DNA of 38,373 nt from contig JBPCNZ010000071.1 in the NCBI GenBank assembly GCA_051000755.1, positions 1 to 38,373 on the forward strand, written 5' to 3'. Source of the DNA: JALZAH01 sp051000755 (lineage in GTDB: Bacteria; Actinomycetota; Acidimicrobiia; Acidimicrobiales; Palsa-688). The position numbers and the translations under genes were made by a program. Below are positions 26,270-34,372 of the stretch, piece by piece; position 1 is the first letter of the stretch, and each line of letters opens with the position of its first letter. The notes beneath the pieces were generated by a model, which was given only the letters and a program-made list of their open reading frames with translations, was not told the DNA's origin and made no database searches.

Positions 26270-26400
26270 GGATGCAACCCCTCGTTCGTCGTCGGTGTCC
26301 CTATGGGCGAGCCGACCGTAGCGCAGGCAGCGCCGGGGCCCCCGCCCTGCGGCGTCCGCTGCATCGCCGGTGGCCGGGAAGGGAGTCGGCCCCGGCGTCC

Positions 26401-26406
26401 TACCAT
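26401..26406 (+). promoter_or_regulatory. -10 box, leaderless start of the gatCAB operon
   Basis: TACCAT ends 7 bases before the ATG at 26414. An in-frame ATG at 26405 overlaps the box itself, so 26414 is the better start and its transcript is probably leaderless. Confidence 0.55.
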
Positions 26407-26413
26407 GACAGCC

Positions 26414-26716
26414 ATGACGACCCCGATCACGACCGAGGACGTGGCCCACGTGGCCCGCCTGGCTCGGTTGTCGCTCACCGACGAGGAGCTCGAGCGTTAC
26501 ACCGAGCAGCTGGCCGCCGTGCTCGGCCACGCCGCCGATGTCGCCGCCCTCGACACCGAGGGCGTCGCCCCCACCGCCCACCCCCTCCCGCTGGTCAACG
26601 TGCTGCGCGACGACGTCGTCCGCCCGTCGCTCGACCGGGACGAGGTCATGGCCCAGGCGCCGGCCGCCGAGCAGAACCGCTTCCGCGTCCCCCGCATCCT
26701 CGGGGAGGCACCATGA
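26414..26716 (+). CDS. gatC: Asp/Glu-tRNA(Asn/Gln) amidotransferase subunit C
   Basis: Small structural subunit of the GatCAB amidotransferase, which converts misacylated Glu-tRNA(Gln) or Asp-tRNA(Asn) to the correct form. The 100-residue length is typical. The family pattern is clear: DVAHVARLARLSLTDEELERY at the N-terminus and LRDDVVRPSLDRDEVMAQAP toward the end, finishing FRVPRILGE. Its stop overlaps the gatA start (ATGA). An in-frame ATG three codons earlier is possible but overlaps the -10 box. Confidence 0.95.
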   Translation: MTTPITTEDVAHVARLARLSLTDEELERYTEQLAAVLGHAADVAALDTEGVAPTAHPLPLVNVLRDDVVRPSLDRDEVMAQAPAAEQNRFRVPRILGEAP

Positions 26717-28194
26717 GCTTGCCCGGGGAGCCATTCCCCGAAGCCCCGTTCCCCGAAGCACTGGCCATCGCCGGGGCCGTCCGCGGCGGCGAGCGCCGGG
26801 CCACCGACGTCCTCGAGGAACACCTGGCCCGGGTGGCCGCCGGCGAGGGCGCCATCCACGCCTTCAACCTGGTGACCGACGAACGGGCCCGGGCCGAGGC
26901 GGCCGCCGTCGACCGTATCGTGGCCGACGGCGGCGATCCCGGACCCCTCGCCGGCGTGCCCATCGCCTTGAAGGACAACCTGTGCACCCGCGGCGTGGCC
27001 ACCACGTGCTCGTCGAGGATGCTCGAGGGCTGGCTGCCCCCCTACGACGCCACCGTGATCGGCCGGCTGCGGGCCGCGGGGGCCGTCGCCGTCGGCAAGA
27101 CCAACATGGACGAGTTCGCCATGGGCAGCTCCACGGAGAACTCGGCGTTCGGGCCGACCCGCAACCCCCATGACCATTCCTGCGTTCCGGGCGGCTCGTC
27201 GGGGGGCAGCGCCGCCGCCGTGGCCGCCGGGTTCGCTGCCCTGGGCTTCGGGACCGACACCGGCGGGTCCATCCGCCAGCCCGCAGCCCTGTGCGGGGTG
27301 GTCGGGGTCAAGCCCACCTACGGATTGGTGTCGCGCTACGGGCTGGTGGCGTTCGCCAGCTCCCTCGACCAGATCGGCCCGTTCGCAGCGACGGTGGCCG
27401 ACGCCGCCGCTGCCCTCGATGTGATCGTAGGCCACGACCCGTGCGACTCGACATCGCTGCCCGGCGATCCGCCGCAGGCCGCCGCCCGCCTCGGCGCCGG
27501 TGTCGAGGGCCTCCGGGTCGGGGTGGTCAGCGAGCTGATCAATGCCGAGGGCATCGGCTCCGACGTGGTGGCCCGAACCCGTGACGCCGCCGATGCTCTG
27601 GCCGCGGCCGGCGCCAAGGTCGACGAGGTGGCCGTGCCGGCGGCCGTCTACGGGCTGACCGCCTACTACCTGATCGCCCCGGCCGAGGCGTCGTCGAACC
27701 TGTCCCGCTACGACGGTGTGCGCTACGGCCGGAGGGACGAGGGTTCCGACATCACCGAGATGTATCTGCGGACCCGGTCGGGCGGGTTCGGGGCCGAGGT
27801 CAAGCGGCGGATCATGCTGGGCACCTACGCCCTTTCCGCCGGGTACTACGACGCCTACTACCACAAGGCCCAGCAGGTCCGGACCCTGATCATCAACGAC
27901 TTCACCGCCGCCTACCGGGACTTCGACGTGCTGTTGGGCCCGACGGCACCGGGGACGGCTTTCCCTCTCGGGGCCAAGACCGCCGACCCGCTCATGATGT
28001 ACCTCAACGACGTGTGCACCATCCCGTCCAACCTGGCCGGCCACCCGGCGATGAGCGTCCCGTTTGGGACCGGCAGTGACGGTCTGCCGCTCGGGGTGCA
28101 GATCCTGGCGCCGGCGCTGGGCGAAACCGTGATGTTCCAGGTGGCCGCCGTCCTCGAAGCAGCCGCTGCTCAGCAAGGAGGAGTTGGGGAATGA
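26713..28194 (+). CDS. gatA: Asp/Glu-tRNA(Asn/Gln) amidotransferase subunit A
   Basis: Glutaminase subunit of GatCAB that releases ammonia for transfer to the tRNA-bound amino acid. The 493-residue protein is an amidase-signature enzyme: catalytic Lys87 in IALKDNL, the Ser/Gly-rich PGGSSGGSAAA, and the nucleophile Ser186 in GTDTGGSIRQP. KPTYGLVSRYGLVAFASSLDQ is the conserved GatA stretch. The ATG at 26713 overlaps the gatC stop and has GGGAGG 5 bases upstream. A short N-terminal repeat (PFPEAPFPEA) is unusual but harmless. gatB follows with another 4-base overlap, so the three subunits are made from one message. Confidence 0.97.
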   Translation: MSLPGEPFPEAPFPEALAIAGAVRGGERRATDVLEEHLARVAAGEGAIHAFNLVTDERARAEAAAVDRIVADGGDPGPLAGVPIALKDNLCTRGVATTCSSRMLEGWLPPYDATVIGRLRAAGAVAVGKTNMDEFAMGSSTENSAFGPTRNPHDHSCVPGGSSGGSAAAVAAGFAALGFGTDTGGSIRQPAALCGVVGVKPTYGLVSRYGLVAFASSLDQIGPFAATVADAAAALDVIVGHDPCDSTSLPGDPPQAAARLGAGVEGLRVGVVSELINAEGIGSDVVARTRDAADALAAAGAKVDEVAVPAAVYGLTAYYLIAPAEASSNLSRYDGVRYGRRDEGSDITEMYLRTRSGGFGAEVKRRIMLGTYALSAGYYDAYYHKAQQVRTLIINDFTAAYRDFDVLLGPTAPGTAFPLGAKTADPLMMYLNDVCTIPSNLAGHPAMSVPFGTGSDGLPLGVQILAPALGETVMFQVAAVLEAAAAQQGGVGE

Positions 28195-29630
28195 CCTCCA
28201 CCGCGACCAAGACGATCTGGGAGACGGTGATCGGCCTCGAGGTCCACACCGAGCTGCGGACCGAGACGAAGATGTTCTGCGGGTGCCGCAACAACTTCGG
28301 CGACGAGCCCAACACCTCCGTCTGCCCCGTGTGCCTGGGCCTGCCCGGCTCCCTGCCGGTGATCAACCGCCAGGCGGTGGAGTTCGCCATGCAGATCGGG
28401 GCCGCCCTGCACTGCACCATCGGGGCGTCGCTGTTCCACCGGAAGAACTACTTCTATCCGGACATGCCCAAGGACTACCAGATCAGCCAGTACGACCAGC
28501 CCATCAACGGGGAAGGGTGGTTGGAGCTGCCCGGTGGCAAGCGCATCCGCGTCGAGCGGGCCCACATGGAGGAGGACACCGGCAAGTCCACCCATGTCGG
28601 GGGGGGCGGGCGCATCAGCGGCGCCGACCACTCCCTGGTCGACTACAACCGGGCCGGCGTGCCCCTGGTGGAGATCGTCAGCCACCCCGATCTTCGGGGA
28701 GCGGACGACGCCGGGGCCTACGTGGAGGAGCTGCGGTCCATCCTGGTGGCCACGGGGGCCTCGGACGGGAAGATGGAGGAGGGTTCGCTGCGGGTCGACG
28801 CCAACGTGTCGATCCGCCCGGTCGGCTCCGAGACGTTCGGCACCCGCTGCGAGATCAAGAACATGAACTCCATCCGTTCCCTGCGCCGGGCCATCGACTA
28901 CGAGGTCGCCCGCCAGATCCAACTCGTCGAGGGTGGCGGCCGGGTGGTACAGGAGACCCGGCACTGGAGTGAGGACGAGGGCCGGACCAGCTCCATGCGG
29001 TCCAAGGAGGAGGCGTTCGACTACCGCTACTTCCCCGAACCGGACCTGGTGCCCGTCGATCCGCCCGCGTCGTGGATTGCGGCGGTGGTGGAGGCGCTTC
29101 CGTCGCTGCCCGCCGAACGGCGGGCCGCGGTGGCGTCCGTCTCGGGCATGGCCTCCGACGCCGATGCGGTCGTCACCGTCGTCGCCCTCGACCTCGACCG
29201 CCTGGTTTCCTCCGTGGTCGACGCCGGCGGCGACGCCTCCCTGGCCGTCAAGCGCCTGGCCAACGAGATCGCCGCCGACGTGGAGGGCGCCGCCAGACTG
29301 GACCCAGCGTCCTTCGTCGGACTGGTGGCCATGGAGTCCGAGGGCCAGCTCACCCCCGCCCAGGCCCGCACCGTGCTCAAGGAGCTGCTGGTGTCCGGGG
29401 GCGATCCGGCCGCCATCGCTGCCGATCACGGCTTCCAGGCCATGGCTGCCGACGACCTGGCCGGGGTGGTCGACGACGTCATCGCCGCCCACCCGGGGGA
29501 GTGGGACCGCTTTGCCGCCGGCGAGGACAAGCTCACCGGCTTCTTCATCGGCAAGATCAAGGCGGCCACCGCCGGCAGTGCCGATCTCAAGGCGGCCAGC
29601 GGGCTGCTGCGGGCCCGTCGCTCCGGCTGA
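28191..29630 (+). CDS. gatB: Asp/Glu-tRNA(Asn/Gln) amidotransferase subunit B
   Basis: tRNA-binding kinase-like subunit of GatCAB. The 479-residue product starts with the standard WETVIGLEVHTEL, has the zinc-region cysteines in FCGCRNNFGDEPNTSVCPVCLGLPG, then YFYPDMPKDYQISQYDQPI, and DANVSIRP with GTRCEIKNMNS in the catalytic cradle. The helical YqeY-like tail (about 330-475), ending in the TGFFIGKIKAAT motif, is complete. The ATG overlaps the gatA stop and is preceded by a near-perfect AAGGAGGAG (28175-28183), the strongest ribosome-binding site in the window, as might be needed to balance subunit output. Confidence 0.97.
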   Translation: MTSTATKTIWETVIGLEVHTELRTETKMFCGCRNNFGDEPNTSVCPVCLGLPGSLPVINRQAVEFAMQIGAALHCTIGASLFHRKNYFYPDMPKDYQISQYDQPINGEGWLELPGGKRIRVERAHMEEDTGKSTHVGGGGRISGADHSLVDYNRAGVPLVEIVSHPDLRGADDAGAYVEELRSILVATGASDGKMEEGSLRVDANVSIRPVGSETFGTRCEIKNMNSIRSLRRAIDYEVARQIQLVEGGGRVVQETRHWSEDEGRTSSMRSKEEAFDYRYFPEPDLVPVDPPASWIAAVVEALPSLPAERRAAVASVSGMASDADAVVTVVALDLDRLVSSVVDAGGDASLAVKRLANEIAADVEGAARLDPASFVGLVAMESEGQLTPAQARTVLKELLVSGGDPAAIAADHGFQAMAADDLAGVVDDVIAAHPGEWDRFAAGEDKLTGFFIGKIKAATAGSADLKAASGLLRARRSG

Positions 29631-29640
29631 CCTGGCCCGG

Positions 29641-29669
29641 TTGACCTCTCCGACTTGGTAGGGTAGGTC
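29641..29669 (+). promoter_or_regulatory. Predicted promoter of the DEAD-box helicase gene
   Basis: TTGACC (29641-29646), a 17-base spacer and TAGGTC (29664-29669) resemble a housekeeping sigma pair. Transcription would start near 29676, just where a bulged 10-bp hairpin (29674-29698) begins, leaving a leader of about 120 bases before the TTG start. The hairpin could alternatively end the gatCAB transcript. Confidence 0.45.
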
Positions 29670-29796
29670 CCATACCGACCGGCCCCCTGGCCGTCGGTCG
29701 CCGGTTCTTCCGGTGGGACCAGCGGCGACTCGGGGAGGAACACCCGGACCGACCATCGGCCCATTCCCCCGACTCATCGCATTGGAGCACTTCACG

Positions 29797-31209
29797 TTGT
29801 CCCCATCCTTCGCCGACCTCGGCGTACCCGCCGTGCTGTCCACGGTCCTCGCAGCCCGTCACATTGACGAACCGTTCCCCATCCAGGCGGCGACCCTGCC
29901 CGACGCGCTCGCCGGTCGAGACGTGTCCGGCCGGGCGCCGACCGGGTCGGGCAAGACCCTGGCCTTCGGCATCCCTGCCGTGGTCGCCGCCAAAGCGGCG
30001 CGCCGCGGAGCCAAGCGCTCCCCGGCCGGTAGTCCCTTCGGCCTCATCCTGGTCCCCACCCGGGAGCTGGCCGCCCAGGTGCAGACCGCCCTCGAACCCC
30101 TGGCCGACGTGACCGGCCTGCGGGTCACCTCCATCTACGGCGGGGTCGGCTACGGCGGCCAGCGAGCCGCCCTCCGCAAGGGCGTCGACATCGTCGTCGC
30201 CTGCCCCGGGCGCCTCGAGGATCTCGTCGCCCAGGGTGACGTCGACCTGGCCCATGTCGGACTCGTCGTCGTCGACGAGGCCGACCGTATGGCCGACATG
30301 GGCTTCCTCCCTGCGGTGCGCCGCCTTCTCGACGCCACCCGCGAGGACCGCCAGACCCTGCTGTTCTCGGCCACCCTCGACGGCGAGGTCGATGTCTTGG
30401 TGAAGCGCTACCAGCACCAGCCCCGCCGCCATGAGGTGGTGGCCGACGAAGCGGACGCGGGGGAGGTGCACCACGTGTTCTGGAGGGCACCAACGGAGCG
30501 CCGGGTGGCGCTGACCGCCGAGGTCGTCAGCGCCCACGCCCCGGCCATCATCTTCTGCCGGACCCGTCACGGGTCGGACCGCCTGGTCAAGCGCCTGGCC
30601 CAGGCCGGGGTGAGCGCCGCTCCCATCCACGGGGCCCGTAGCCAGCCCCAGCGGGACCGGGCCCTCGCCGCCTTCAAGGGTGGCGCGGTCCAGGCCCTGG
30701 TGGCCACCGACGTAGCCGCCCGAGGGATCCACGTCGACGCCGTGGCCTGCGTGGTGCACTACGACCTTCCCGCCGACTCCAAGGACTACGTGCACCGTTC
30801 CGGGCGGACCGGGCGGGCCGGCGCCGACGGCGTGGTGGTCAGCATGGTCGGCCCCGATCAGGCCAAGGAGGTCCGGACCCTGCAGCGCCAGCTGGGCTAC
30901 GCTCAGGACCTGATCGCCCCCAACCCCTCGGCGCTGCCCGCCTCCGCGCCGTTCGTACCCCAGGTGGCCACGGTCGAGCCTCGCCGCCCCCAGTGGGAGC
31001 AGCGCCGCCCCGGCGGTGGTGGGGGCGCCGGGAGTCGGCGGCGGGCGGCGGTCGGCGCCGGGCGCCCCCACCGCTCTGGCGGCGGTCGACCCTCCGGCGG
31101 CGGTCGGCCGTCCGGGGCCGCGGTCGCGGCCGGCTCGTCGAGCGGCAGCGGGCGCTTCCGCACCAACCGGGGCGGCAGCTCCGACCGCCGGGGCGCCTCC
31201 TCACGCTGA
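29797..31209 (+). CDS. DEAD-box RNA helicase
   Basis: ATP-dependent RNA helicase, probably acting in ribosome assembly or RNA decay. The product of about 470 residues shows all core motifs: Q motif FADLGV...PFPIQAATLPDALAG, Walker A TGSGKT, PTRELAAQV, DEAD-type box VVDEADRMADMGF, SAT in LLFSATL, and HRSGRTGRAG in the second domain. The tail of about 70 residues is rich in Arg, Gly and Ser (GGGRPSGGGRPSG), a typical RNA-binding extension. The start is uncertain: a GTG at 29713 would add 28 Pro/Gly-rich residues. TTG at 29797, with GGAG 9 bases upstream, fits the family's N-terminus better. It converges on a lipoprotein gene across a strong inverted repeat. Confidence 0.9.
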   Translation: MSPSFADLGVPAVLSTVLAARHIDEPFPIQAATLPDALAGRDVSGRAPTGSGKTLAFGIPAVVAAKAARRGAKRSPAGSPFGLILVPTRELAAQVQTALEPLADVTGLRVTSIYGGVGYGGQRAALRKGVDIVVACPGRLEDLVAQGDVDLAHVGLVVVDEADRMADMGFLPAVRRLLDATREDRQTLLFSATLDGEVDVLVKRYQHQPRRHEVVADEADAGEVHHVFWRAPTERRVALTAEVVSAHAPAIIFCRTRHGSDRLVKRLAQAGVSAAPIHGARSQPQRDRALAAFKGGAVQALVATDVAARGIHVDAVACVVHYDLPADSKDYVHRSGRTGRAGADGVVVSMVGPDQAKEVRTLQRQLGYAQDLIAPNPSALPASAPFVPQVATVEPRRPQWEQRRPGGGGGAGSRRRAAVGAGRPHRSGGGRPSGGGRPSGAAVAAGSSSGSGRFRTNRGGSSDRRGASSR

Positions 31210-31213
31210 TGGC

Positions 31214-31248
31214 CTGACCGGGGGGCGGACGCGCCAAGCCCCGGTCAG
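31214..31248. terminator. Inverted repeat between helicase and lipoprotein genes (bidirectional terminator-like)
   Basis: CTGACCGGGG (31214-31223) and CCCCGGTCAG (31239-31248) form a perfect 10-bp stem with a 15-base loop. It begins 4 bases after the helicase stop and overlaps the last codon and stop of the convergent lipoprotein gene. No U-tract follows on either strand. Confidence 0.55.
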
Positions 31249-31883
31249 TCGCCGGGAAGCGTCGACGGCGAGAGCGGCAGCGAACCCGGGGTGGGCGCAG
31301 CGGTGACCGGCGGGCTGGTCGACTGCGGCCCGGTTGCCGGCGGGTCGAGGCTCAGGTCGACGTTGCCGGCCAGGTCCCGGGCCGTCACGGTGACGTGGCG
31401 GGCAGAGCCATTGACCGTGGCCGCGCAGGTGATCGATGCTCCGATGGCAACGACCGCAAGAGGATGCGTCCCGCAGTCGGCGGTGATCGACGAGCGCAGT
31501 TGGGCACCGAACTGGCGGTCGATGGCCGCCGCCGTCTCGGGCGTGGAGATGAGGGCATCACTCGGCTGCCAGTGGACGTCACCCTGCCCGTCGCTCACCG
31601 CCGCGGTGATGGCGAGGGGCTGGCTGTCGATCTCGGTCGAGCAGCGAAACGTGGTTCCCCGACGGTTGGCCTGGCCTCCCGGGCAACGCACCGGAGGGGC
31701 GGGGATGCCAAGCCGGTGGGCCAGCCCGGTGGAGATCTGGTTGTTCAGCTTGGCCGCGTCGATGGTCGCCCCCGCCCCCTGGCTACCGCAGCCGGCCAGC
31801 GTGCCTAGGACGACCGCGCCGACCACGACCGCCCCGGCGACCCAGAGGGGCCGCCGCCGCCTGTCCAGGGGGGCGAGGTGCAT
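31245..31883 (-). CDS. Lipoprotein with two DUF4333-like repeats
   Basis: Exported protein of 212 residues. The N-terminus is basic (LDRRRRPLW), followed by a hydrophobic helix ending in the lipobox LAGC near residue 35, so it should be lipid-anchored outside the membrane. Two similar modules follow: the first with VRCPGG...FRCSTEID, the second with ADCG...ITCAATVNG, each with the paired cysteines and beta pattern of DUF4333. DUF4333 domains are usually single, so this is a tandem. A Pro/Ser/Thr-rich tail ends the protein. The ATG at 31883 lies 8 bases after a TAGCCT box. The function is unknown; it diverges from the ilv operon with no evident connection. Confidence 0.78.
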   Translation of the reverse strand: MHLAPLDRRRRPLWVAGAVVVGAVVLGTLAGCGSQGAGATIDAAKLNNQISTGLAHRLGIPAPPVRCPGGQANRRGTTFRCSTEIDSQPLAITAAVSDGQGDVHWQPSDALISTPETAAAIDRQFGAQLRSSITADCGTHPLAVVAIGASITCAATVNGSARHVTVTARDLAGNVDLSLDPPATGPQSTSPPVTAAPTPGSLPLSPSTLPGD

Positions 31884-31891
31884 GGAGGGGG

Positions 31892-31897
31892 AGGCTA
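31892..31897 (-). promoter_or_regulatory. -10 box, leaderless start of the DUF4333 lipoprotein gene
   Basis: On the minus strand TAGCCT (31897 down to 31892) ends 8 bases before the ATG at 31883. The spacer is a run of C and T with no ribosome-binding site. Confidence 0.5.
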
Positions 31898-31925
31898 GGA
31901 GACGGTGCTGGGGGGAGAGGGCCCG

Positions 31926-31955
31926 TTGCGGTACGTCACGACCCTGTGCCAGACT
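31926..31955 (+). promoter_or_regulatory. Predicted ilv operon promoter
   Basis: TTGCGG (31926-31931), an 18-base spacer and CAGACT (31950-31955), the latter preceded by TGC as in an extended -10. The start of transcription would fall at the GTG of the leader peptide at 31962. Confidence 0.5.
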
Positions 31956-31961
31956 GACCGT

Positions 31962-32000
31962 GTGACCGCTGGGCCGATCGTCCTCGTACTCATCACCTGA
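31962..32000 (+). CDS. ilvL: ilv leader peptide
   Basis: A 12-codon frame beginning GTG and ending TGA, translated MTAGPIVLVLIT. Six consecutive codons specify Ile, Val, Leu, Val, Leu, Ile, the three end products of the downstream pathway. It is followed at once by an 8-bp hairpin and then a terminator, the classic layout of ribosome-mediated attenuation. There is no ribosome-binding site; the GTG is 6 bases after the predicted -10 box, so the leader peptide itself is probably translated from a leaderless end. Too short for standard gene finders. Confidence 0.85.
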   Translation: MTAGPIVLVLIT

Positions 32001-32025
32001 CGCACGCCGACCTCTGCGCGTGCGT
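32000..32025 (+). promoter_or_regulatory. ilv attenuator, pause-type hairpin
   Basis: ACGCACGC (32000-32007) pairs perfectly with GCGTGCGT (32018-32025) around a 10-base loop. The loop holds CGACCTC (32008-32014), which can instead pair with GAGGTCG (32044-32050) in the right arm of the terminator. The left arm begins on the last base of the leader stop codon, so a ribosome held at the Ile/Val/Leu codons would affect its folding. Confidence 0.7.
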
Positions 32026-32028
32026 CCT

Positions 32029-32059
32029 ACGACCTCCCACCGGGAGGTCGTTTTCTTTT
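32029..32059 (+). terminator. ilv attenuator, rho-independent terminator
   Basis: ACGACCTCCC (32029-32038) and GGGAGGTCGT (32042-32051) form a perfect 10-bp stem with a 3-base loop, followed by TTTCTTTT. It lies 28 bases upstream of the ilvB ATG and downstream of the leader peptide. It is the only hairpin I found in the window with a clear U-tract. Confidence 0.88.
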
Positions 32060-32087
32060 CCCCGAACTCCCCACACCGAGGATCACC

Positions 32088-33839
32088 ATGAAGCTGACTG
32101 GAGCACAAGCGCTCATCAAGAGCCTGGAGATGGAGTCGGTCGAGGTGATATTCGGGCTGCCCGGAGGTTGCATCCTCCCGGCGTACGACCCGATCCTCGA
32201 TTCCCCCATCCGCCATGTCCTCGTCCGCCACGAGCAGGGTGCCGGCCACATGGCGGAGGGGTACGCCCATGTCACGGGGCGCCCAGGGGTGGCCATGGTG
32301 ACCAGCGGGCCGGCGGCCACCAACCTCGTCACCCCGCTCTGTGACGCCTACATGGACTCGATCCCGATGGTGGCGATCACGGGCCAGGTCGGCCGTCGGG
32401 TGATCGGCACCGACGGGTTCCAGGAGTGCGACACCGTCGGGATCACCCGTTCGGTGACCAAGCACAACGAGCTGATCATGGACCCCGAGGAGATCCCCCT
32501 GCTCGTCCGCCAGGCCTTCCACCTGGCCACGACCGGCCGTCCCGGCCCGGTGCTGCTCGACGTGCCCAAGGACGTCCTCACCTCCGAGGTGACCTGGTCG
32601 TGGCCGAGCGACGCCGATGTCATCGCCTCCCTCCCCGGGTACCGGCCGACCCTCAAGGGGCATCCTCGGATGATCAAGGAGGCGGCCAGGATGGTCCTCG
32701 GTGCCGAGCGCCCCGTCATCTACGCCGGTGGGGGCATCCTCAAGGCTCGGGCGGCCGAGGCCCTCCGGGAGCTGGCCGAGCTCATCGACGTGCCCGTGGT
32801 CACCACCCTGATGGCCCGGGGGGCGTTTCCCGACGACCATCCGCTGTGCCTGGGCATGCCGGGCATGCACGGCAACTACACGGCCATCACGGCCATGCAA
32901 CAGTCGGACCTGCTGATCACCCTGGGGGCCCGCTTCGACGACCGGGTCACCGGCCGGGTCGACTCCTTCGCACCCGACGCCCAGATCATCCATGTGGACG
33001 TGGATCCGGCCGAGCTGGGCAAGATCCGCCGCCCCGACGTCCCCATCGTCGGGGATTGCCGGCAGGTCATCATCGAACTGGTCAAGGCCGTCCGGGGCCT
33101 CCTCGACGGGGGCGATGCCTTCGGCGACCGCCAGCCGTGGCGCAGCCGCATCTCCGGTTGGCAGGAGCGTTACCCGCTTCACTACGACCCGTCGGGGGAG
33201 GGCGACGCCCTCAAACCGGAGTTCGTCATGGAGCAACTTCGTGACGCCGCCCCCGACGGCACCGCCCTGGTGTCGGGCGTCGGCCAGCACCAGATGTGGG
33301 CCAGCCAGTACTGGAAGTTCAACGAGCCCTACACCTGGATCAACTCCGGAGGCCTGGGGACCATGGGCTTCTGCGTGCCGGCCGCCATCGGCGCCAAGGT
33401 GGGTCGGCCCGACCGCACGGTCTGGGCCGTCGACGGCGACGGGTGCTTCCAGATGACCGCCCAGGAGCTGGTGACGGCATCGAGCGAGCGGATCCCGATC
33501 AAGGTCGCCATCCTGAACAACGCCTATCTGGGGATGGTCCGCCAGTGGCAGGAGATGTTCTACGAGGAGCGGTACTCCGAGGTCTACCTCTCCCCGGACC
33601 TCCCCGACTACGTCAAGTGGGCCGAGGCCATGGGGTGCGTCGCGTTCCGGGTGGACTCCCCCGAGGACGTGGCACCGACGATCGAGAAGGCCAACGCCAT
33701 CGACGACCGCCCGGTCGTCATCGACTTCCGCACCGACGCCCAGGAGAAGGTTTTCCCGATGGTGCCCGCCGGGGCGTCCAACAGCGACGTCGTCGTCCAC
33801 CCGTCGCAGGGCGGCGACGACCGAGAGGTCATCCAATGA
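32088..33839 (+). CDS. ilvB: Acetolactate synthase large (catalytic) subunit
   Basis: ThDP enzyme for the first common step of valine, leucine and isoleucine synthesis. The 583-residue product has the N-terminal pyrimidine-binding domain with catalytic Glu49 in VRHEQGAGHMAEGYA, the FAD-binding central domain, and the C-terminal ThDP motif GDGCFQMTAQEL to AILNN at about 449-480. The ATG at 32088 follows GAGG with a short spacer. Expression should depend on the attenuator immediately upstream. ilvN overlaps its stop by 4 bases (ATGA), so large and small subunits are coupled. Family relatives such as glyoxylate carboligase are excluded by the context of ilvN and ilvC. Confidence 0.97.
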   Translation: MKLTGAQALIKSLEMESVEVIFGLPGGCILPAYDPILDSPIRHVLVRHEQGAGHMAEGYAHVTGRPGVAMVTSGPAATNLVTPLCDAYMDSIPMVAITGQVGRRVIGTDGFQECDTVGITRSVTKHNELIMDPEEIPLLVRQAFHLATTGRPGPVLLDVPKDVLTSEVTWSWPSDADVIASLPGYRPTLKGHPRMIKEAARMVLGAERPVIYAGGGILKARAAEALRELAELIDVPVVTTLMARGAFPDDHPLCLGMPGMHGNYTAITAMQQSDLLITLGARFDDRVTGRVDSFAPDAQIIHVDVDPAELGKIRRPDVPIVGDCRQVIIELVKAVRGLLDGGDAFGDRQPWRSRISGWQERYPLHYDPSGEGDALKPEFVMEQLRDAAPDGTALVSGVGQHQMWASQYWKFNEPYTWINSGGLGTMGFCVPAAIGAKVGRPDRTVWAVDGDGCFQMTAQELVTASSERIPIKVAILNNAYLGMVRQWQEMFYEERYSEVYLSPDLPDYVKWAEAMGCVAFRVDSPEDVAPTIEKANAIDDRPVVIDFRTDAQEKVFPMVPAGASNSDVVVHPSQGGDDREVIQ

Positions 33840-34369
33840 GCCCCTCTCCCAGCCACCAGGTCCTGTCGGTGCTCGTCCAGAACCGCTCCGGCGTTCTGGC
33901 CCGGGTCTCGGGCATGTTCGCCCGGCGGGGTTTCAACATCATCTCCCTGGCCGTCGCCCCCACCGACGATCCCGACATGAGCCGGATCACCATCGTCATC
34001 GATGTGGCCCAGACCTCGGTCGAGCAGATCACCAAGCAGTTGTTCAAGCTGATCAACGTGGTGAAGATCACCGAGCTCGACGCCGACGCTGTCGAAGGGG
34101 AGCTGCTCCTCGCCACCGTGCGAGCCCGGCCCGAGCAGCGGGGTCAGGTCATCGAGCTGGTCGGCCTCTTCGGGGGCCGGATCATCGATGTCGGGCTCGA
34201 CGCCCTGACGGTGATGCTGGCCGGTGATCCGGCCAGACTCGACGACTTCGAGGATCTCGTGCGACCCTACGGGATCACCGAATTGCAGCGCACCGGAAGG
34301 GTGGCGTTGCCCAAACTCGACCGCCAGGCGGGAGCCCGCCTGCGTGAGGTCACAGGAAAGGCGAGCTGA
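33836..34369 (+). CDS. ilvN: Acetolactate synthase small (regulatory) subunit
   Basis: Regulatory subunit that binds valine and activates IlvB. The 177-residue protein starts with an ACT domain (VLSVLVQNRSGVLARVSGMFARRGFNI...SLAVAPTDD) and has the C-terminal IlvN domain from about residue 85 (ELLLATVRARPEQRGQVIEL to DDFEDLVRPYGITELQRTG). The length and order match the standard family. The ATG overlaps the ilvB stop codon, and ilvC begins 3 bases after its own stop. The symbol ilvH is also used for this subunit. Confidence 0.96.
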   Translation: MSPSPSHQVLSVLVQNRSGVLARVSGMFARRGFNIISLAVAPTDDPDMSRITIVIDVAQTSVEQITKQLFKLINVVKITELDADAVEGELLLATVRARPEQRGQVIELVGLFGGRIIDVGLDALTVMLAGDPARLDDFEDLVRPYGITELQRTGRVALPKLDRQAGARLREVTGKAS

Positions 34370-34372
34370 GGC

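Noticed and set aside
25691..26413. Upstream extension of the gatC frame from a GTG at 25691 preceded by TACACT
   Set aside because: The extension runs antisense through the SCP2 gene and has no family resemblance; gatC has a normal N-terminus and its own -10 box at 26414. The spacing from TACACT to that GTG is only 4 bases.
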